This document shows, piece after piece, positions 1-8,320 of a stretch of DNA of 64,000 bases; position 1 is the first letter of the stretch, and each line of letters opens with the position of its first letter. The notes under the pieces are model-generated. The model was not told where the DNA came from. It ran no database searches and was given only the letters and a program-made list of their open reading frames with translations. This stretch comes from Oscillospiraceae bacterium (lineage in GTDB: Bacteria; Bacillota; Clostridia; Oscillospirales; Ruminococcaceae): NCBI GenBank assembly GCA_017439985.1, contig JAFSIC010000044.1, forward strand, positions 62,001 to 126,000, in the 5' to 3' direction. The translations under genes and the position numbers were made by a program.

Positions 1-129
1 GTCGCGGGAAACGGTAGCCTGTGTTACCAAAAAGCCGTTTTTACCCAGCTCAGCCTGCAGCTCCTCCTGGGTATTGATGTGCTTGTTGCCGATCAATTCA
101 AGGATCTTGGCATGGCGTTTCGCTTTCAT
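1..129 (-). CDS. argR: Arginine repressor ArgR, N-terminal part (cut by window edge)
   Basis: Only the first 43 codons are inside the window; the start ATG is at 127-129. The product begins [15 protein letters not shown] and continues through TQEELQAEL and TQATVSRD. This is the winged-helix DNA-binding domain of ArgR, which senses arginine and controls arginine metabolism genes; the C-terminal arginine-binding and oligomerisation domain lies outside. It is the distal gene seen here of a minus-strand run that includes nadK and tlyA, an order common in Clostridia, where recN often follows. The assignment rests on the N-terminal domain and this context. Confidence 0.85.
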   Translation of the reverse strand, partial: MKAKRHAKILELIGNKHINTQEELQAELGKNGFLVTQATVSRD

Positions 130-131
130 AG

Positions 132-992
132 TTACCTCCTGTTGCTGAAGTTTTCCGTCAGCTTCTTATAGTAATTGTTCTTGTTGAGAACAACGTATTT
201 CATGCTCTGCTGGGAGCGTTTGATCTGCACCCAGTCTCCCGGGGCGATTTTTACAACATCCTTGCCGTCAATGGACATAACCAAGGTATCGGAGTTGTTG
301 ATGTACTTGCCCTGTACGGTCAGCTCTTCCTGCGGGCCATAGACCATGGAGCGGAAGAAGAGAGAATGCGGGCAAATCGGGGTGACGATGATCGCCTGCA
401 TTCCGGCACAGACAATCGGACCGCCTGCGGACAAAGAGTAAGCGGTGGAACCGGTCGGCGTCGAGAAGATCAGACCGTCGGCACGGTAGCCGTTGACATA
501 ACCGCTGCGCAGCACCACATCAATGTCGGCAACGCGGGCATTCATGTCTTCCTTGCTGATGACTGCGTCGTTGACTGCCAGATAGCTGTCGCAGCCGCCC
601 TTCTGATGATAGTGATCCACTTCCAGGATCATGCGATCCTGAATCTCAAAATTGCCGTCAGCCAGCTGCTGCAGACTTTCCAGTTCGTAGTGCTCCAGTT
701 CTGTCAGGAAGCCCAGACGACCGGAATTGATGCCGACGATCGGTTTGTCCAGTTCCAGTGCCTTTTCCGCACTATGGATGAGGGTGCCGTCGCCGCCGAT
801 GGTCACGACCATGTCGATGAGTGAAGGGTCGTCGCCCATCTTAAACTCTTTTACCGCCAGATTCTGAAATTTTTCCACATACAGCGGCAAGGTGTAGACC
901 TCACAGCCGCGGGCTTTCAGAATGTGGATGGCGCGGGTGGCGCAGTCCACGGAATTCAGCTTATTGGGATTCAAAATAAAGAGAAAATTCAT
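132..992 (-). CDS. nadK: NAD kinase
   Basis: Phosphorylates NAD to NADP in the cytoplasm. The 286-residue protein has the normal family length. It carries the diagnostic GGDGT motif at about residues 66-70, NSGRLGFL at about 89-96, and the second conserved block [15 protein letters not shown] in the C-terminal half, which forms the NAD-binding site. The start follows a GGAGGCG ribosome binding site. It sits 2 bp upstream of argR and 12 bp downstream of tlyA, so these genes are very likely cotranscribed. The order tlyA-nadK-argR is conserved across spore-forming Firmicutes. Confidence 0.97.
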   Translation of the reverse strand: MNFLFILNPNKLNSVDCATRAIHILKARGCEVYTLPLYVEKFQNLAVKEFKMGDDPSLIDMVVTIGGDGTLIHSAEKALELDKPIVGINSGRLGFLTELEHYELESLQQLADGNFEIQDRMILEVDHYHQKGGCDSYLAVNDAVISKEDMNARVADIDVVLRSGYVNGYRADGLIFSTPTGSTAYSLSAGGPIVCAGMQAIIVTPICPHSLFFRSMVYGPQEELTVQGKYINNSDTLVMSIDGKDVVKIAPGDWVQIKRSQQSMKYVVLNKNNYYKKLTENFSNRR

Positions 993-1004
993 ACAGACGC
1001 CTCC

Positions 1005-1802
1005 TTACAGGGTCTCATGTGCCTTGCTGACAACCGCTTCCACGGTTTCGTGGCTGAGGGCTTCTCCTGCTTCTGTTTTGCCCAGATGGAGCAGATATTC
1101 GATGTTGCCTTCCGGACCTTTGATCGGAGAGAAGTCCAGACCCAGCACGGCGAAGCCCTGTTCCTGTGCAAAGTTAGCAACCTTTTCGATAACCATTTCA
1201 TGGATTTTCGGGTCGCGGACAACGCCCTTCTTGCCCACGTTTTCCTTGCCTGCTTCAAACTGCGGTTTCACCAGACAAACCATGGTTTTTCCCTCTTTCA
1301 GGAAGCGGTAAGCCACAGGCAGAACCAGCGTCAGAGAAATGAAGGATACGTCCACGGAGATGAAATCCAGCATGTCAGGCACCTGCTCTTCGGTCAGGTA
1401 ACGGATGTTGGTGCGCTCCAGATTGACCACGCGCTCATCGGTGCGCAGGCTCCATGCAAGCTGACCATAGCCAACGTCCACAGAGTAAACCTTGCTTGCG
1501 CCGTTCTGCAGCATGCAGTCGGTAAAGCCGCCGGTGGATGCGCCGATGTCCATGCATACAGCGCCGTTCAGGTCGATTGGGAAGCTCTGCATGGCTTTCT
1601 CCAGCTTTTTGCCGCCGCGGCTCACATATTTCAGGGTCTCGCCGCGAACTTCGATCTCATCGTCGTCCTTGACCTGAGTACCCGCTTTATCGGATTTCTG
1701 ACCGTTGACGTACACCAAACCTTCCATAATGACGATTTTGGCACGTTCACGGCTCTGGCACAGTCCGCGCTGCACCAGCGCTGCGTCCAGTCGTTCCTTC
1801 AA
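1005..1802 (-). CDS. tlyA: TlyA family rRNA (cytidine-2'-O)-methyltransferase
   Basis: Predicted SAM-dependent 2'-O-methyltransferase of rRNA (the family is also called hemolysin A). The first ~60 residues form an S4 RNA-binding domain (MKERLDAALVQRGLCQSRE, then VYVNGQ). An FtsJ-like Rossmann methyltransferase follows, with the SAM motif DIGASTGGFTD near residue 85 and a conserved VKPQFEAGKE segment near residue 180. At 265 residues it has the usual length. It lies 15 bp after dxs and just before nadK in the same operon. Old hemolysin annotations for this family are misleading; an RNA-modification role is the better-supported call. Confidence 0.93.
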   Translation of the reverse strand: MKERLDAALVQRGLCQSRERAKIVIMEGLVYVNGQKSDKAGTQVKDDDEIEVRGETLKYVSRGGKKLEKAMQSFPIDLNGAVCMDIGASTGGFTDCMLQNGASKVYSVDVGYGQLAWSLRTDERVVNLERTNIRYLTEEQVPDMLDFISVDVSFISLTLVLPVAYRFLKEGKTMVCLVKPQFEAGKENVGKKGVVRDPKIHEMVIEKVANFAQEQGFAVLGLDFSPIKGPEGNIEYLLHLGKTEAGEALSHETVEAVVSKAHETL

Positions 1803-1817
1803 GGGAATCCCTCCTAT

Positions 1818-3674
1818 TTATTCGAAAAATTCTTGATAATCATTGATAAGACTCATGCTGTCCAGTCGGCAAAGCGCGGTGGCTTCTGCCGGAGATGCGT
1901 GAGGCACAAAGCGGTTTTCCACCGCACGGATGCGGTATTCGCCGCTATATTTACGTTCCAGCAGTTCTGCGCCCACGTACTGAGCCAGACCGCCGGTTTT
2001 GATGCCCTCTTCCACGAAGAGGACCCGCTGATATTGCTTGAGCTCTGTGAGGATTTCCTCCTCCACAGGGAAGATTTTCGTCAGTTTCAGTACAGCGGCG
2101 TTGAGAGTTTTTGCTGCCGTCAGCACTTCGCTGCTGATACGTCCGTAAGTGACGATGAGATTGCGCTTATTGGGCTGTTCGTTGAGCAGCTGCCAATTCT
2201 GCGGCTGACAGAGAGCCGCCAGCTCGGCGTTTTCGCCGCCTCTCGGATAGCGAACGCCGCAGACGCCATCGCTGTGGTACAAAGCCTGTTCCATGCTCCA
2301 GCGCAGCTCCTCATAGGTGGCCGGAGACCACAGCTCCACAGCCGGAATGTTCAGCAGCATAGCCACATCGAAGAGACCGTTGTGGGTCTCACCGTCAGCG
2401 CCGACAATACCTGCCCTGTCAATACCCAGCAACAGATGTTGCTTTTCAATGGAGCAGTCGTGGAGGATCTGGTCGTAGCAGCGCTGCAGGAAGCTGGAAT
2501 ATACGGCAAACACCGGCAGCTTTCCTTTGGACGCCATGCCTGCCGCGAAGGTCACCGCATGGGGCTCCGCGATGCCTACATCGAAGAAGCGTCCCGCCTG
2601 CTTGAACTCTTTGGAGAAGTGATTGAGGCCGGTGCCATATTTCATAGCGGCAGTGATGGCACAGATGCGCTCATCCATCTTCGCCAGCTCGGTCAAATGC
2701 TTGCCGAACTCTTCGGAGAAGTTACTGCCTCCCAGTTTTGCCTTGCTTTTTCCTGTTTCAATATCGAAGCCGGAGGTTCCGTGGAACTCACCGGGATTTT
2801 CCTCGGCAGGTTTGTAGCCTTTGCCCTTTTGTGTTTCCACATGGAGGAATACCGGTTTATTCAGCATTTTCGCACGTTCCAGAACAGCGCAGAGCTGCTC
2901 CAAATCATGACCATCAACCGGACCCAAGTAGCGGAAACCCAAATCCTCGAAGAAATTGCTGCCGTACAGCAAGGTTTTTGCAGTGGCTTTCAGCTTCTGG
3001 AGAGTATGCTCCAACGGTCTGCCCACCAATGGAATGTGGTGGCAGAGCTCCTGCACGCTGTCCTTGATTTTGAAGTAATTGGGCTTTGCGCGCATCGCGG
3101 ACAGGTACTTCGCCAGACTGCTCTCGTTCTTGGAAATGGACATTTTGTTGTCATTTAGAATGACGATGAGCCGGTCGCCACTGCGAGCGGCATTATTGAT
3201 GGCCTCATAAGCCATGCCGCTGGTGAAAGAGCCGTCGCCAATGACAGCAACGGTGCTGTGTGGGTCTTTGTTCAGTGTTTTTGCCTTCGCCATGCCGCTA
3301 GCCGCAGAGATAGATGTGCTGGAATGTCCCGCCACAAACGCGTCATGGACACTTTCATGAGGTTTCGGGAAACCGGAGATGCCGTCCTTCTGGCGCAGTG
3401 TGGAAAACTGTTCCCTGCGTCCCGTCAGCAGTTTATGAGCATAGCACTGATGCCCCACGTCCCAGACAATGGTATCCTGTGGGCTGTCGAAAATACGGTG
3501 GAGAGCCACAGTCAGCTCCACGACACCCAGATTGGATGACAGATGTCCGCCCGTTTTTGAGGTGGTTTCGATCATCTGCTGCCGCAGCTCCCGACAGAGC
3601 TGAGGAAGCTGATCTTTATTCAGTTTTTTCACATCAGCCGGTGAGTTGATGTGCTGCAAAAGAGGTTCGTTCAT
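1818..3674 (-). CDS. dxs: 1-Deoxy-D-xylulose-5-phosphate synthase
   Basis: First enzyme of the MEP isoprenoid pathway: a thiamine-diphosphate enzyme condensing pyruvate and glyceraldehyde-3-phosphate. It has 618 residues, typical for the family. Visible signatures are VGHQCYAHKLLTGR in the N-terminal domain, the ThDP-binding GDGSFTSGMAYEAINNA, the central transketolase domain (IAEPHAVTFAAGMA) and YPRGGE before the C-terminal domain. It lies in the same minus-strand run as ispA (prenyl synthase) and a divergent-PAP2 phosphatase, so this operon groups isoprenoid supply and prenyl-phosphate handling. Confidence 0.97.
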   Translation of the reverse strand: MNEPLLQHINSPADVKKLNKDQLPQLCRELRQQMIETTSKTGGHLSSNLGVVELTVALHRIFDSPQDTIVWDVGHQCYAHKLLTGRREQFSTLRQKDGISGFPKPHESVHDAFVAGHSSTSISAASGMAKAKTLNKDPHSTVAVIGDGSFTSGMAYEAINNAARSGDRLIVILNDNKMSISKNESSLAKYLSAMRAKPNYFKIKDSVQELCHHIPLVGRPLEHTLQKLKATAKTLLYGSNFFEDLGFRYLGPVDGHDLEQLCAVLERAKMLNKPVFLHVETQKGKGYKPAEENPGEFHGTSGFDIETGKSKAKLGGSNFSEEFGKHLTELAKMDERICAITAAMKYGTGLNHFSKEFKQAGRFFDVGIAEPHAVTFAAGMASKGKLPVFAVYSSFLQRCYDQILHDCSIEKQHLLLGIDRAGIVGADGETHNGLFDVAMLLNIPAVELWSPATYEELRWSMEQALYHSDGVCGVRYPRGGENAELAALCQPQNWQLLNEQPNKRNLIVTYGRISSEVLTAAKTLNAAVLKLTKIFPVEEEILTELKQYQRVLFVEEGIKTGGLAQYVGAELLERKYSGEYRIRAVENRFVPHASPAEATALCRLDSMSLINDYQEFFE

Positions 3675-3704
3675 GGAAAACCTCCCTTCGTTTTCAATGA
3701 AATA

Positions 3705-4253
3705 TTACGGCAGTGGGTACAGCAGCGCCACGACAATGCCGAGGATCACGCCGCCTGCCACTTCCAGTAAGGTATGACCCAGCAGTTCTTTCAGCAGCAG
3801 CTGATTGCTTTCGCGAACTTCCAGCTGTTTTGCGTCGTCCGGGTCATCTTTCGTGCGTTTTCGGAAGAAATCAAAGTTGTGTTTTTTCTCGATCTCATAC
3901 ACCACATGGAAGTTTTCATACATGGTGTTGACGATCTGGTTCAGCACCTGCGCGTGCTGCCCTGCTGCCTGACGAACGCCGGTGGCGTCATACATAACCA
4001 CCGCCGCCAGCGCGAAACAGATGGCGAATTCAAAGCTGTGCCATCCGCAGATGCGTCCTGCTGTGACCATGAGAGAAACCACAAAGGCAGAGTGTGCGCT
4101 TGGCATACCGCCGGCCCCCACCATGCGTTCCAGGACCAGCTCACGGGTCATGAGCAGGTTCAGCAGGGTCTTGATCAGCTGCGCCAGAAACCAGCTCAGG
4201 GCAGCGACCATGACAAAATGATTGTTCAGGATTCCTTGGATAAATTCAGTCAT
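3705..4253 (-). CDS. Divergent PAP2 family membrane phosphatase-like protein
   Basis: A 182-residue integral membrane protein. Recognisable pieces are an N-terminal membrane segment (HFVMVAALSWFLAQLIKTL), the conserved GGMPSAHSAFVVSL block with a His, DATGVRQAAGQHAQ, and a C-terminal hydrophobic stretch. This matches the divergent PAP2 family (YuiD-like) common in Firmicutes and plants. By relation to PAP2 enzymes it may act on lipid or prenyl phosphates, but activity in this branch is unproven. It is located between ispA and dxs with short gaps on each side, consistent with a role near undecaprenyl or isoprenoid phosphate metabolism (inference). Confidence 0.85.
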   Translation of the reverse strand: MTEFIQGILNNHFVMVAALSWFLAQLIKTLLNLLMTRELVLERMVGAGGMPSAHSAFVVSLMVTAGRICGWHSFEFAICFALAAVVMYDATGVRQAAGQHAQVLNQIVNTMYENFHVVYEIEKKHNFDFFRKRTKDDPDDAKQLEVRESNQLLLKELLGHTLLEVAGGVILGIVVALLYPLP

Positions 4254-4274
4254 TGTTTTGATCCTTTTACTCTC

Positions 4275-5156
4275 TTAGTTCTTGCGTTCAAGAATATAAT
4301 CCGCCAAATCCGACAGGAAATCCCCGCCGAATCCGGCTGTTTTCAGCTCTTCTTTGGCTTCGTTCAGGAGCTGCGCGGAACGCGCTCTTGCTCCCTCGAT
4401 GCCGTAAACACTCACATAGGTGTTTTTTTGCTGTTCCATGTCACTGCCTACCGGTTTTCCCAGCTCTTCGGTGCTGGAGGTAACATCCAGAATGTCGTCA
4501 GTGATCTGGAAAGCAAGCCCGATTTTCTCCGCATAGGCTTTGGCCGCGGAGAGTTTGTTCTCGTCAGCGCCCGCCAGAATACAGCCCATTTCACAGGCGG
4601 CACGAATCAGCGCACCGGTCTTGAGGGCGTCGGTCTGACGCAGCAGTTCTTCGCTGACGTCGCTTTTTTCTTCATTGGCAAGGTCCATCACCTGACCGCC
4701 TATCATGCCGTAGACACCGATGGCCTGAGCCAGGCAGCCTGCTGCTTTCAGTGTGCGCAGAGGCTCGCAGTCCGCATGGAGCAGCACATCAAAGGCGTGC
4801 GTCAGCAATCCATCGCCGGCAAGCAGTGCCGTAGCTTCGCCGTAAGCAATGTGACAGGATGGCTTGCCGCGGCGCAGATCATCGTCGTCCATGCAAGGCA
4901 GGTCATCGTGGATCAGCGAATAAGCGTGGATCATCTCCAGCGCACAGGCAAAAGGCAGCGCCGTTTCTCCTGTTCCGCCGCAGGCTTCGTAAAAGGCCAG
5001 CAGCAGTGCGGCGCGCAGACGTTTTCCGCCGCCCAACAGGCTGTAACGCATAGCCTCCACCACTTCCTGCTGTGGGCAGGAGATCAGCGGAAGCAGACGG
5101 TTCAGCTCCGCTTCAGTGCGCTCAGCATAAATTGCCAGTTGTTCATGGAATTCCAT
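4275..5156 (-). CDS. ispA: Polyprenyl synthase (farnesyl diphosphate synthase type)
   Basis: Builds C15 (possibly C20) prenyl diphosphates from IPP and DMAPP. Both Asp-rich motifs are present: the first as DDLPCMDDDDLRRGKP near residue 85 and the second as FQITDDILDVTSS near residue 220. I chose the start MEFHEQLAIYAERTE at 5156 because GAAGGGGAG precedes it and xseB stops 2 bp upstream; the longer frame would overlap xseB for 75 bp. This gives 293 residues, the usual IspA size. Coupling xseB-ispA-dxs is standard in Bacillota. Confidence 0.95.
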   Translation of the reverse strand: MEFHEQLAIYAERTEAELNRLLPLISCPQQEVVEAMRYSLLGGGKRLRAALLLAFYEACGGTGETALPFACALEMIHAYSLIHDDLPCMDDDDLRRGKPSCHIAYGEATALLAGDGLLTHAFDVLLHADCEPLRTLKAAGCLAQAIGVYGMIGGQVMDLANEEKSDVSEELLRQTDALKTGALIRAACEMGCILAGADENKLSAAKAYAEKIGLAFQITDDILDVTSSTEELGKPVGSDMEQQKNTYVSVYGIEGARARSAQLLNEAKEELKTAGFGGDFLSDLADYILERKN

Positions 5157-5158
5157 GG

Positions 5159-5362
5159 CTACTCCCCTTCGTTCATGCTGCCCATGACTTTTTCCAGTTT
5201 GGTCTGGGCGGTGGTCAGTTTTTTGTTGCACAGAGCGATCAGCTTTGCCGCTTCGGCGTAAAGTTCCACAGCGTCATCAAGGGCAACGCTGCCCTGAGAC
5301 AGGCTCATGGAGATTTCGTCCAGACGGGCCATCGCCTGTTCAAATGTCATTTTTTCTGCCAT
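5159..5362 (-). CDS. xseB: Exodeoxyribonuclease VII small subunit
   Basis: A 67-residue protein beginning MAEKMTFEQAMARLDEIS, followed by LSQGSVALDDAVELYAEA and a C-terminal helical tail. This is the standard XseB helical bundle, which associates with XseA to form the ExoVII single-strand exonuclease. The start codon directly abuts the xseA stop codon (xseA ends at 5363), so translation is probably coupled. ispA begins 2 bp after its stop. Confidence 0.95.
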   Translation of the reverse strand: MAEKMTFEQAMARLDEISMSLSQGSVALDDAVELYAEAAKLIALCNKKLTTAQTKLEKVMGSMNEGE

Positions 5363-6592
5363 TTATTTCGCTCCTTTTGTGCTGTTTTTGTTGGGTTTCA
5401 CGCTCTCCACACGGCTGACGATCCGGCCGTCGGAAAGAGTGGTGATGAGCATCTGTCCGGACGCTGTTTGTGTCACAGAGGACAGTCGCTGTCCAGCGGC
5501 GTTTTCTGTCAGAGACCAGCCGCGCTGCAGTTGATTCCACGGGTTCAGCAGGCTCAGCTGTTCGCTCTTGGCAGCCAGCTGTTCCCGACAGTTGTTCAGC
5601 CGATGAGTCATATCGTTTTGGAGGAAGGCTTGATGCTCGCTCAGTCGGCGACGCTTCTCCTCCAGATAGACTTTACTGTTTTTCAGGCTCTCCCGCTGCA
5701 TGACAGAATCAAAATACTGCCGCGCCGCGAAAAGTTTATACTGCATCAGATTCTGCAGCTCCTGCTCCCTGCGCTGAATTTGTTTCAGCAGCATGGACGC
5801 ATCGGGAACAGCCAATTCTGCCGCCGCCGATGGAGTCGGAGCACGCAGGTCCGCAGCAAAGTCACAGAGAGTCACATCAGTTTCGTGACCAACGGCGGAA
5901 ATCACCGGGATGTCTGAAGCCGCCACAGCACGAACCAGATTCTCGTCGTTGAATGCCCACAGATCCTCCAGCGAACCGCCGCCGCGGCCGATGATGATGA
6001 CATCGCAGCTGTGGTTTCTGTTAAAGTAATCCAAAGCGCGGATCAGTGATGCAGGTGCTGATTTTCCCTGCACCAAAGCAGGATACAAAATCAGCTGTGC
6101 CGGCGGATAGCGGCGTGTGATGATGTTGAGCATATCGTGGAGCGCCGCGCCGGTATCGGAGGTGATGAGACCAACACGCTCCGGAAAGCGTGGGATCGGG
6201 CGCTTGCGCTCTTCGTCAAAGAGCCCCTCGCTTTTCAGCTTCTGCAGCAGCTGTTCGTAGGCCAGCTGCAGACTGCCCTTGCCCTCCGGCTGCATATCAT
6301 AAACATACAGCTGATAGCTGCCGTCCCTCTCGTACAGAGACACACTGCCCCGCACGATGACCGCCATGCCGTTTTTCGGATGGAAAGGCACATTTTTTGC
6401 GTAAGAGGCAAACATAACCGCCTTGATGGCACAGTCGCCCTCTTTTAATGTGAAGTAAAAGTGACCGCTTTTGTAGTGGTCGGTGAAGTTGGAGATCTCG
6501 CCGCGAATCAGCATATCTTTCAGGCGGAAATCACCCTCCAGCACGTTTTTAACATAGCGATTCAGCTGTGTGACCGTGAGAACAGACGGCAT
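5363..6592 (-). CDS. xseA: Exodeoxyribonuclease VII large subunit
   Basis: Catalytic subunit of ExoVII, degrading single-stranded DNA in both directions. The 409-residue product has an N-terminal OB-fold (LTVTQLNRYVKNVLEGDF; LIRGEISNFTDHYKSGHFYF), the central catalytic core with RGGGSLEDLWAFNDENLVRA and SAVGHETDVTLCDFAADLRAPTPS split here by a comma-free Asp/His cluster, and a long coiled-coil C-terminal region. It is the first recognisable gene of the xseA-xseB-ispA-PAP2-dxs-tlyA-nadK-argR run, with a GGAGG-type ribosome binding site just before the start. Confidence 0.96.
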   Translation of the reverse strand: MPSVLTVTQLNRYVKNVLEGDFRLKDMLIRGEISNFTDHYKSGHFYFTLKEGDCAIKAVMFASYAKNVPFHPKNGMAVIVRGSVSLYERDGSYQLYVYDMQPEGKGSLQLAYEQLLQKLKSEGLFDEERKRPIPRFPERVGLITSDTGAALHDMLNIITRRYPPAQLILYPALVQGKSAPASLIRALDYFNRNHSCDVIIIGRGGGSLEDLWAFNDENLVRAVAASDIPVISAVGHETDVTLCDFAADLRAPTPSAAAELAVPDASMLLKQIQRREQELQNLMQYKLFAARQYFDSVMQRESLKNSKVYLEEKRRRLSEHQAFLQNDMTHRLNNCREQLAAKSEQLSLLNPWNQLQRGWSLTENAAGQRLSSVTQTASGQMLITTLSDGRIVSRVESVKPNKNSTKGAK

Positions 6593-6641
6593 GGTGAGAC
6601 CTCCTTTCGATTGTTAGAATTTCAGTTTGCTTGCGTTTGTG

Positions 6642-6672
6642 CTACTTAAGAAATCCCGCTCTTGCCGCAGCA
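6642..6672 (-). pseudogene. 3'-end remnant of a second Kae1-like gene
   Basis: Bases 6634-6672 repeat bases 6753-6791 with one mismatch over 39 bp. The second copy is the true 3' end of the Kae1-like gene (...AAAKAGFLK, stop). The first reads AAARAGFLK followed by the same TAG stop and the same bases after it. It therefore looks like the tail of a paralogous or duplicated copy whose body was lost. It is too short to have function. Confidence 0.6.
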
Positions 6673-6719
6673 GCCGGCGTTTCACCTTTTTCTTACGATT
6701 GGCTGCGTTGCGCCGGCGC

Positions 6720-6740
6720 ACTTCGGTCTGAGACCGAAGT
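6720..6740. repeat. Perfect 10-bp inverted repeat between the two Kae1-like gene ends
   Basis: ACTTCGGTCT and AGACCGAAGT are perfect inverted arms around a single G. They are preceded by a GCGCCGGCGC palindrome (6711-6719 region) and, further left, GCCGGCG at 6672-6678. The whole 80-bp spacer between the direct repeats is unusually rich in dyads. It could be a stable RNA hairpin ending transcription of the Kae1-like gene (no clear U-run), or a small REP-like element. Nothing decides between these. Confidence 0.55.
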
Positions 6741-6760
6741 ATCAAGCTTCTACGTTTGTG

Positions 6761-7702
6761 CTACTTAAGAAATCCCGCTTTTGCCGCAGCAAGTACGGCA
6801 ATGCCCGCAGCGTTATCGGAGGAGAACTCCGGTGCGGCAAAGGAGCCGCCGAATTTCTCGGTGACGCGGGCGCGGATCAGGCTGTTGGACATGACACCGC
6901 CGGAGAAAATCAGCGGCAGACCCGGATACTGCTCCAGATTGTTTTTGATCATAGTTTCCACAATGGCGCAGACGGATTCCAGGCAGAATTTTGCCACATC
7001 CTCCGGTGCCTCGCCCTGTTCCAAGCGCTTCTTGCACTGGTTTTCCACGCCGGAAACGCAGACGTTGTTGTCCTTGAAGGTTGGTTTGATTTTATAGGTT
7101 TTCGTGGATTTCTGAGCCAGTTCGTCCAGATATTTTCCCGATGGGAAAGGCATATTCAGCATGCCGCCCACACGGTCGATCACCTGCCCGCATTTCAGGT
7201 CCAGCGATTCCGCGATGATTTCGGTGGAGATCAGCTTTTCCTCATCGGGGCGCACCAGCACACATTCCGTGGTGCCGCCGCTGAAATGGAAAGCGATGAA
7301 TTCCTGCTTCAGCAGTTCCAGCTTGCCGCAGGAATACAGGGCCGCCGCAACGTGACCCTGTTGATGAGAAAAGGTATATTTCGGTGCTTTTGCCACAGCA
7401 CAGGCTACTTCCGCAGCCAGCTCTCCCACCAGAAAACAAGGCATATAAGAGCCTTCCATGCTGCGGGGCTGTGTGGAAACGCCCACACCTGCCAACGGCT
7501 GCTCCAGCTCCGCAAAAAGATCTCGAACCAGCTCCGGCAGCTGCTTCACATGAGCAAAAACAGCGTCGCTCTGCTTGAGACCGAGGGCTCCCTGCTTTAC
7601 GGGAAGGAGTTTTTTGCGGTGGGTCACCTTGCCTGTTTCCGTGTCATAAAAGGCAACGGAGGTGGTGTAGTTGCTGGTATCCAATCCTGCAAAAACTGCC
7701 AT
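6761..7702 (-). CDS. Kae1/TsaD-like domain protein (peptidase M22-type paralogue)
   Basis: A 313-residue ASKHA-fold protein related to TsaD, the tRNA t6A factor. It opens with GLDTSNYTTSVAFYD and has the metal-site segment FSHQQGHVAAAL near residue 130, HFSGGTTECVLV and the C-terminal FSGGVMSNSLIRARV. It is shorter and more divergent than canonical TsaD, and its neighbour is nusB rather than tsaB/tsaE. It therefore fits the Clostridia-specific paralogue often labelled O-sialoglycoprotein endopeptidase, of unknown function. The start overlaps the nusB stop by 1 bp, so the pair is translationally coupled. Confidence 0.85.
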   Translation of the reverse strand: MAVFAGLDTSNYTTSVAFYDTETGKVTHRKKLLPVKQGALGLKQSDAVFAHVKQLPELVRDLFAELEQPLAGVGVSTQPRSMEGSYMPCFLVGELAAEVACAVAKAPKYTFSHQQGHVAAALYSCGKLELLKQEFIAFHFSGGTTECVLVRPDEEKLISTEIIAESLDLKCGQVIDRVGGMLNMPFPSGKYLDELAQKSTKTYKIKPTFKDNNVCVSGVENQCKKRLEQGEAPEDVAKFCLESVCAIVETMIKNNLEQYPGLPLIFSGGVMSNSLIRARVTEKFGGSFAAPEFSSDNAAGIAVLAAAKAGFLK

Positions 7703-8103
7703 TATTTATTCTCCAGGTCTTTAGCGATGTTAGCCAGTACGCCATTGACAAAGGATGCGTCTTCCTCGCCGGAGAAGCGTTTGGTCAGCTCAACCGCTTC
7801 ATTGATGACAACGCTGACAGGAATGTTTTCTTCATAATGCAGCTCGCTGACTGCCAGACGCAGTGCAGCCAGAGAAACTTTGGAAATACGGTTCAGTTTC
7901 CATTTTTTCAGCTTTGGCTCGATGATGGCATCCAGCTCTTCCTGATGGGAATCAGCGGTGGTAGCCAGCTCCACAGCGTATGCGCTGAGGGTCGCATCGC
8001 GGCCTTCTACTGCATTTTCCATTACTTCTTCGAGAGTTGCGTCGGTAAAGATACGTTCAAACAACAGGCAGAACGCTTCCTGTCTGGATTCATGTCTTGT
8101 CAT
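7702..8103 (-). CDS. nusB: Transcription antitermination factor NusB
   Basis: RNA-binding antitermination factor acting with NusE/S10 on rRNA operons. I placed the start at the ATG at 8101-8103 (MTRHESRQEAFCLLFE) because GGAGG lies 7 bp upstream; the in-frame TTG at 8118 would put the ribosome binding site inside the gene. The 133-residue product has the all-helical NusB pattern, ending with SVVINEAVELTKRFSGEE and FVNGVLANIAK, a highly diagnostic C-terminus. It is transcribed together with the Kae1-like gene. Confidence 0.95.
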   Translation of the reverse strand: MTRHESRQEAFCLLFERIFTDATLEEVMENAVEGRDATLSAYAVELATTADSHQEELDAIIEPKLKKWKLNRISKVSLAALRLAVSELHYEENIPVSVVINEAVELTKRFSGEEDASFVNGVLANIAKDLENK

Positions 8104-8170
8104 GTTTTTGTCCTCCAAATCGTGTGTTTTTATGTTGAATTGTCAATTTTTACAATGAATAATCGTGGTA

Positions 8171-8205
8171 TATTCAGTATAGCACAGTATATACTGAATA
8201 TGCAA
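8171..8205 (-). promoter_or_regulatory. nusB promoter overlapped by an 11-bp perfect dyad
   Basis: On the minus strand TTGCAT (8200-8205) and an extended -10 TGCTATACT (-10 TATACT at 8176-8181) are 18 bp apart. TATTCAGTATA (8171-8181) and TATACTGAATA (8190-8200) are a perfect inverted repeat with an 8-bp spacer that covers the -10 and much of the spacer. The dyad is therefore placed like a repressor operator, but no cognate regulator is identified. Confidence 0.65.
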
Positions 8206-8218
8206 TGATTTTATACAT

Positions 8219-8253
8219 AAAAAGCCCCGCTGTTCCAAAGAAAACAGCGAGGC
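8219..8253 (-). terminator. Rho-independent terminator after the Gls24 gene
   Basis: GCCCCGCTGTT (8224-8234) pairs with AACAGCGAGGC (8243-8253), with one G-U style mismatch. In the minus-strand RNA a U-run follows the stem (AAAAA at 8219-8223 on the plus strand). It ends transcription from the gls24 gene before nusB. Confidence 0.85.
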
Positions 8254-8320
8254 TCCGATGTTCGGTTCTTTCCCTCTGATAACGGGGAAAAATCACTGTT
8301 CTTTTGTCAAGCTGCGATGA

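Noticed and set aside
924-3158. 744-residue open frame on the plus strand opposite tlyA and dxs
   Set aside because: Antisense shadow of two clearly recognisable genes; composition is low-complexity His/Phe/Leu and there is no ribosome binding site.
6761-7702. Canonical TsaD
   Set aside because: Shorter and divergent, with no tsaB/tsaE neighbours; better as the Kae1-like paralogue.
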